Source: Pseudobdellovibrionaceae bacterium
GTDB taxonomy: Bacteria; Bdellovibrionota; Bdellovibrionia; Bdellovibrionales; Bdellovibrionaceae
Assembly: GCA_030158485.1 (NCBI GenBank)
Contig: JAOASS010000022.1
Coordinates: 1 to 64,000 of the forward strand
Length of the DNA stretch: 64,000 nucleotides
Direction: 5' to 3'
Under the pieces are notes generated by a model. It saw only the letters and a list, made by a program, of their open reading frames with translations, was not told the DNA's origin and did not search any database. Position numbers and translations under genes: made by a program. Positions 63,029 to 64,000 of this stretch are shown piece by piece (position 1 is the stretch's first letter; every line of letters begins with the position of its first letter).

Positions 63029-63307
63029 TTGCCCCAGCATAATTAAGCATAAATTTCTGACGAGAGTCTTTGTATCCATAAAGTAATTTGGATAACTTTC
63101 TTCAAGTTTTTTAATATCTCCTGCATTAACAAGAACAATGTTTATTTGTTTATCATTTAAGTATTTTGTTTCAAAATTTAAATAGTCTTGTGCTGCAATA
63201 TCAAATTGATTAGCGCTATATGTATTTAATGAAATCGTATTTTCGTCTGAGTTTAACAAAATTAAACTGTAGTATTCTTGATTTACTATAGTTGAGCTGA
63301 ACGGACT
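63020..63307 (-). pseudogene. C-terminal fragment of a RelA/SpoT-domain protein
   Basis: An open frame without a start codon of its own family, running from just after a TGA (63308-63310) to 63020. It encodes EYYSLILLNSDENT, NIVLVNAGDIKKL and SYPNYFMDTKTLV, which resemble the C-terminal region following the nucleotidyltransferase domain in RelA/SpoT-domain proteins. The catalytic domain is absent. A nearby ATG with a GGAG site (63309-63311) is in a different frame and leads to a stop after 31 codons. Assignment rests on recollection of this family's C-terminal pattern. Confidence 0.45.
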
Positions 63308-63448
63308 TCATAAAACTCCAATTTTTATCAGTTTACACTTTTAACTCATTGAAATTACTCATTTAAAACTCAATATAATATCTACGCCTCATTTTAAGAC
63401 AGTTTTAAAATAATCAAATCACTAAGAACAGCGAAATAGCCCGCAATT

Positions 63449-64000
63449 TCAACTTTTCCATTCGGTTCGCAAAATACCGAACCCAAGACCATCAAAATAT
63501 TCACCCTTAACAATACGAGCTTTTCTAAAACAAGCTTCTTGTTTAAAACCAAGTTTATGAGCTAATTGAATTAGTCCTTTATTTCCAGACCATGTTCTCA
63601 TGTCTAAGCGAACAATTTCTGTGTGTGCATTAAATAAATATTGGATCCAGAGACTCAGAGAATCAAAACCGATACCTTGACCCCAATATCTTGAATCATA
63701 AATTATAATACCAATACATAGCCAGTTGGTTTCTTTTGATTCCCAATAGCTGGACACTGTACCTATAATTTTATTAGAGGTTATGTCAGCAATTACAAGT
63801 ATATTTCTAGGGTTTGAAACAGTTTTTGAATCTATGAGTTGTTCAACTTTTTTTCGAAGATTTTCAGAATTATCAAAATCGTATTGATAATATGGTCCGT
63901 CGAACTCTTGCCACTTATGACCAGGACGCTGCCAGTATTGGTAGTCATCAAGGTCTGAATACTGCCAATCTCTGAGTATGACCTGTCTGCCCGAAAGACT
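63449..64000 (-). CDS. GNAT acetyltransferase, N-terminus cut by window edge
   Basis: 184 codons are open to the right edge. The acetyl-CoA site is YDSRYWGQGIGFDSL (QGxG type), followed by the RTWSGNKGLIQLAHKLGF motif that RimJ/RimL-like N-acetyltransferases share. The start lies beyond 64000; a GTG at 63757 in the same frame is internal. Second GNAT gene of the accessory region, on the opposite strand to the first. Confidence 0.88.
   Translation of the reverse strand, partial: SLSGRQVILRDWQYSDLDDYQYWQRPGHKWQEFDGPYYQYDFDNSENLRKKVEQLIDSKTVSNPRNILVIADITSNKIIGTVSSYWESKETNWLCIGIIIYDSRYWGQGIGFDSLSLWIQYLFNAHTEIVRLDMRTWSGNKGLIQLAHKLGFKQEACFRKARIVKGEYFDGLGFGILRTEWKS

Noticed and set aside
56933-64000. 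Attachment-site duplication of the tRNA-Ser 3' end
   Set aside because: I could not find a second copy of the tRNA 3' segment inside the window, so an att pair is not claimed; it may lie beyond 64000.
1-64000. CRISPR array, retron, insertion sequence or prophage
   Set aside because: No regularly spaced repeats, reverse transcriptase, transposase with terminal repeats, or phage structural genes were seen.

Overview
The window looks like chromosome from a low-GC (roughly 38-40% by eye) Gram-negative bacterium, most likely of the Bdellovibrio group (Bdellovibrionota). The basis is circumstantial: a TIGR02147/DUF4423-type regulator beside an outer-membrane barrel, secreted trypsin-like and papain-like proteases, an LPS heptose epimerase, a haem-sensing chemoreceptor, a long-form aromatic amino acid hydroxylase, and many exported proteins with no recognisable family. 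No 16S gene or decisive marker lies in the window.

Layout. 1-8.8 kb: a trypsin-like protease cut by the left edge, a chemoreceptor with a c-type haem motif, a family-4 glycosyltransferase, a four-repeat S1-domain protein, an acyl desaturase, a CheY-like regulator and an XRE regulator. 8.9-18 kb: a Kef-type antiporter, two B12-binding radical SAM proteins, a secreted papain-like protease, a SpeD-SpeE polyamine fusion and an RlmK-like methyltransferase. 18.1-24.1 kb: RNase P RNA (rnpB), a three-gene ABC-2 exporter, a secreted esterase and a TPMT-like methyltransferase. 24.2-30 kb: a leucine-catabolic operon (hot-dog protein, mccB, liuC, mccA, separate BCCP, HMG-CoA lyase) joined by 4-bp and 14-bp overlaps. 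31.3-35.9 kb: a pantothenate/CoA operon on the minus strand (DUF2520 Rossmann protein, panB, panC, coaBC, coaX, panD). 36-41 kb: envelope proteins, among them a secreted protein with a PD-(D/E)XK nuclease pattern, then a HAD nucleotidase, a rhodanese and a PIF1-like helicase. 41.4-51.9 kb: tyrosine/phenylalanine catabolism (hppD, hmgA, phhA) interleaved with ribD, hrpB, a TrmJ-like methyltransferase and hldD. 52-56.9 kb: a lipoprotein, an outer-membrane barrel, a TIGR02147 regulator and two large exported unknowns.

At 56.93-57.02 kb lies a tRNA-Ser(GGA). Everything to its right (57-64 kb) is of a different kind: loosely packed, with interrupted reading frames, GNAT acetyltransferases, a SAM methyltransferase, a 5'-truncated TIGR02147-like gene, an AbiEii/DUF6036-like nucleotidyltransferase lacking its catalytic middle, a RelA/SpoT-like C-terminal fragment, and two diverged copies of one C-terminal coding fragment. 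I read this as an accessory island and gene graveyard at a tRNA border.

A recurring regulatory pattern is a -10 hexamer exactly 6 nt before an ATG, mostly without a Shine-Dalgarno sequence, at four loci (4273, 8751 minus, 45530, 62025). This predicts leaderless transcripts. No CRISPR array, retron, intact integrase or insertion sequence was recognised.
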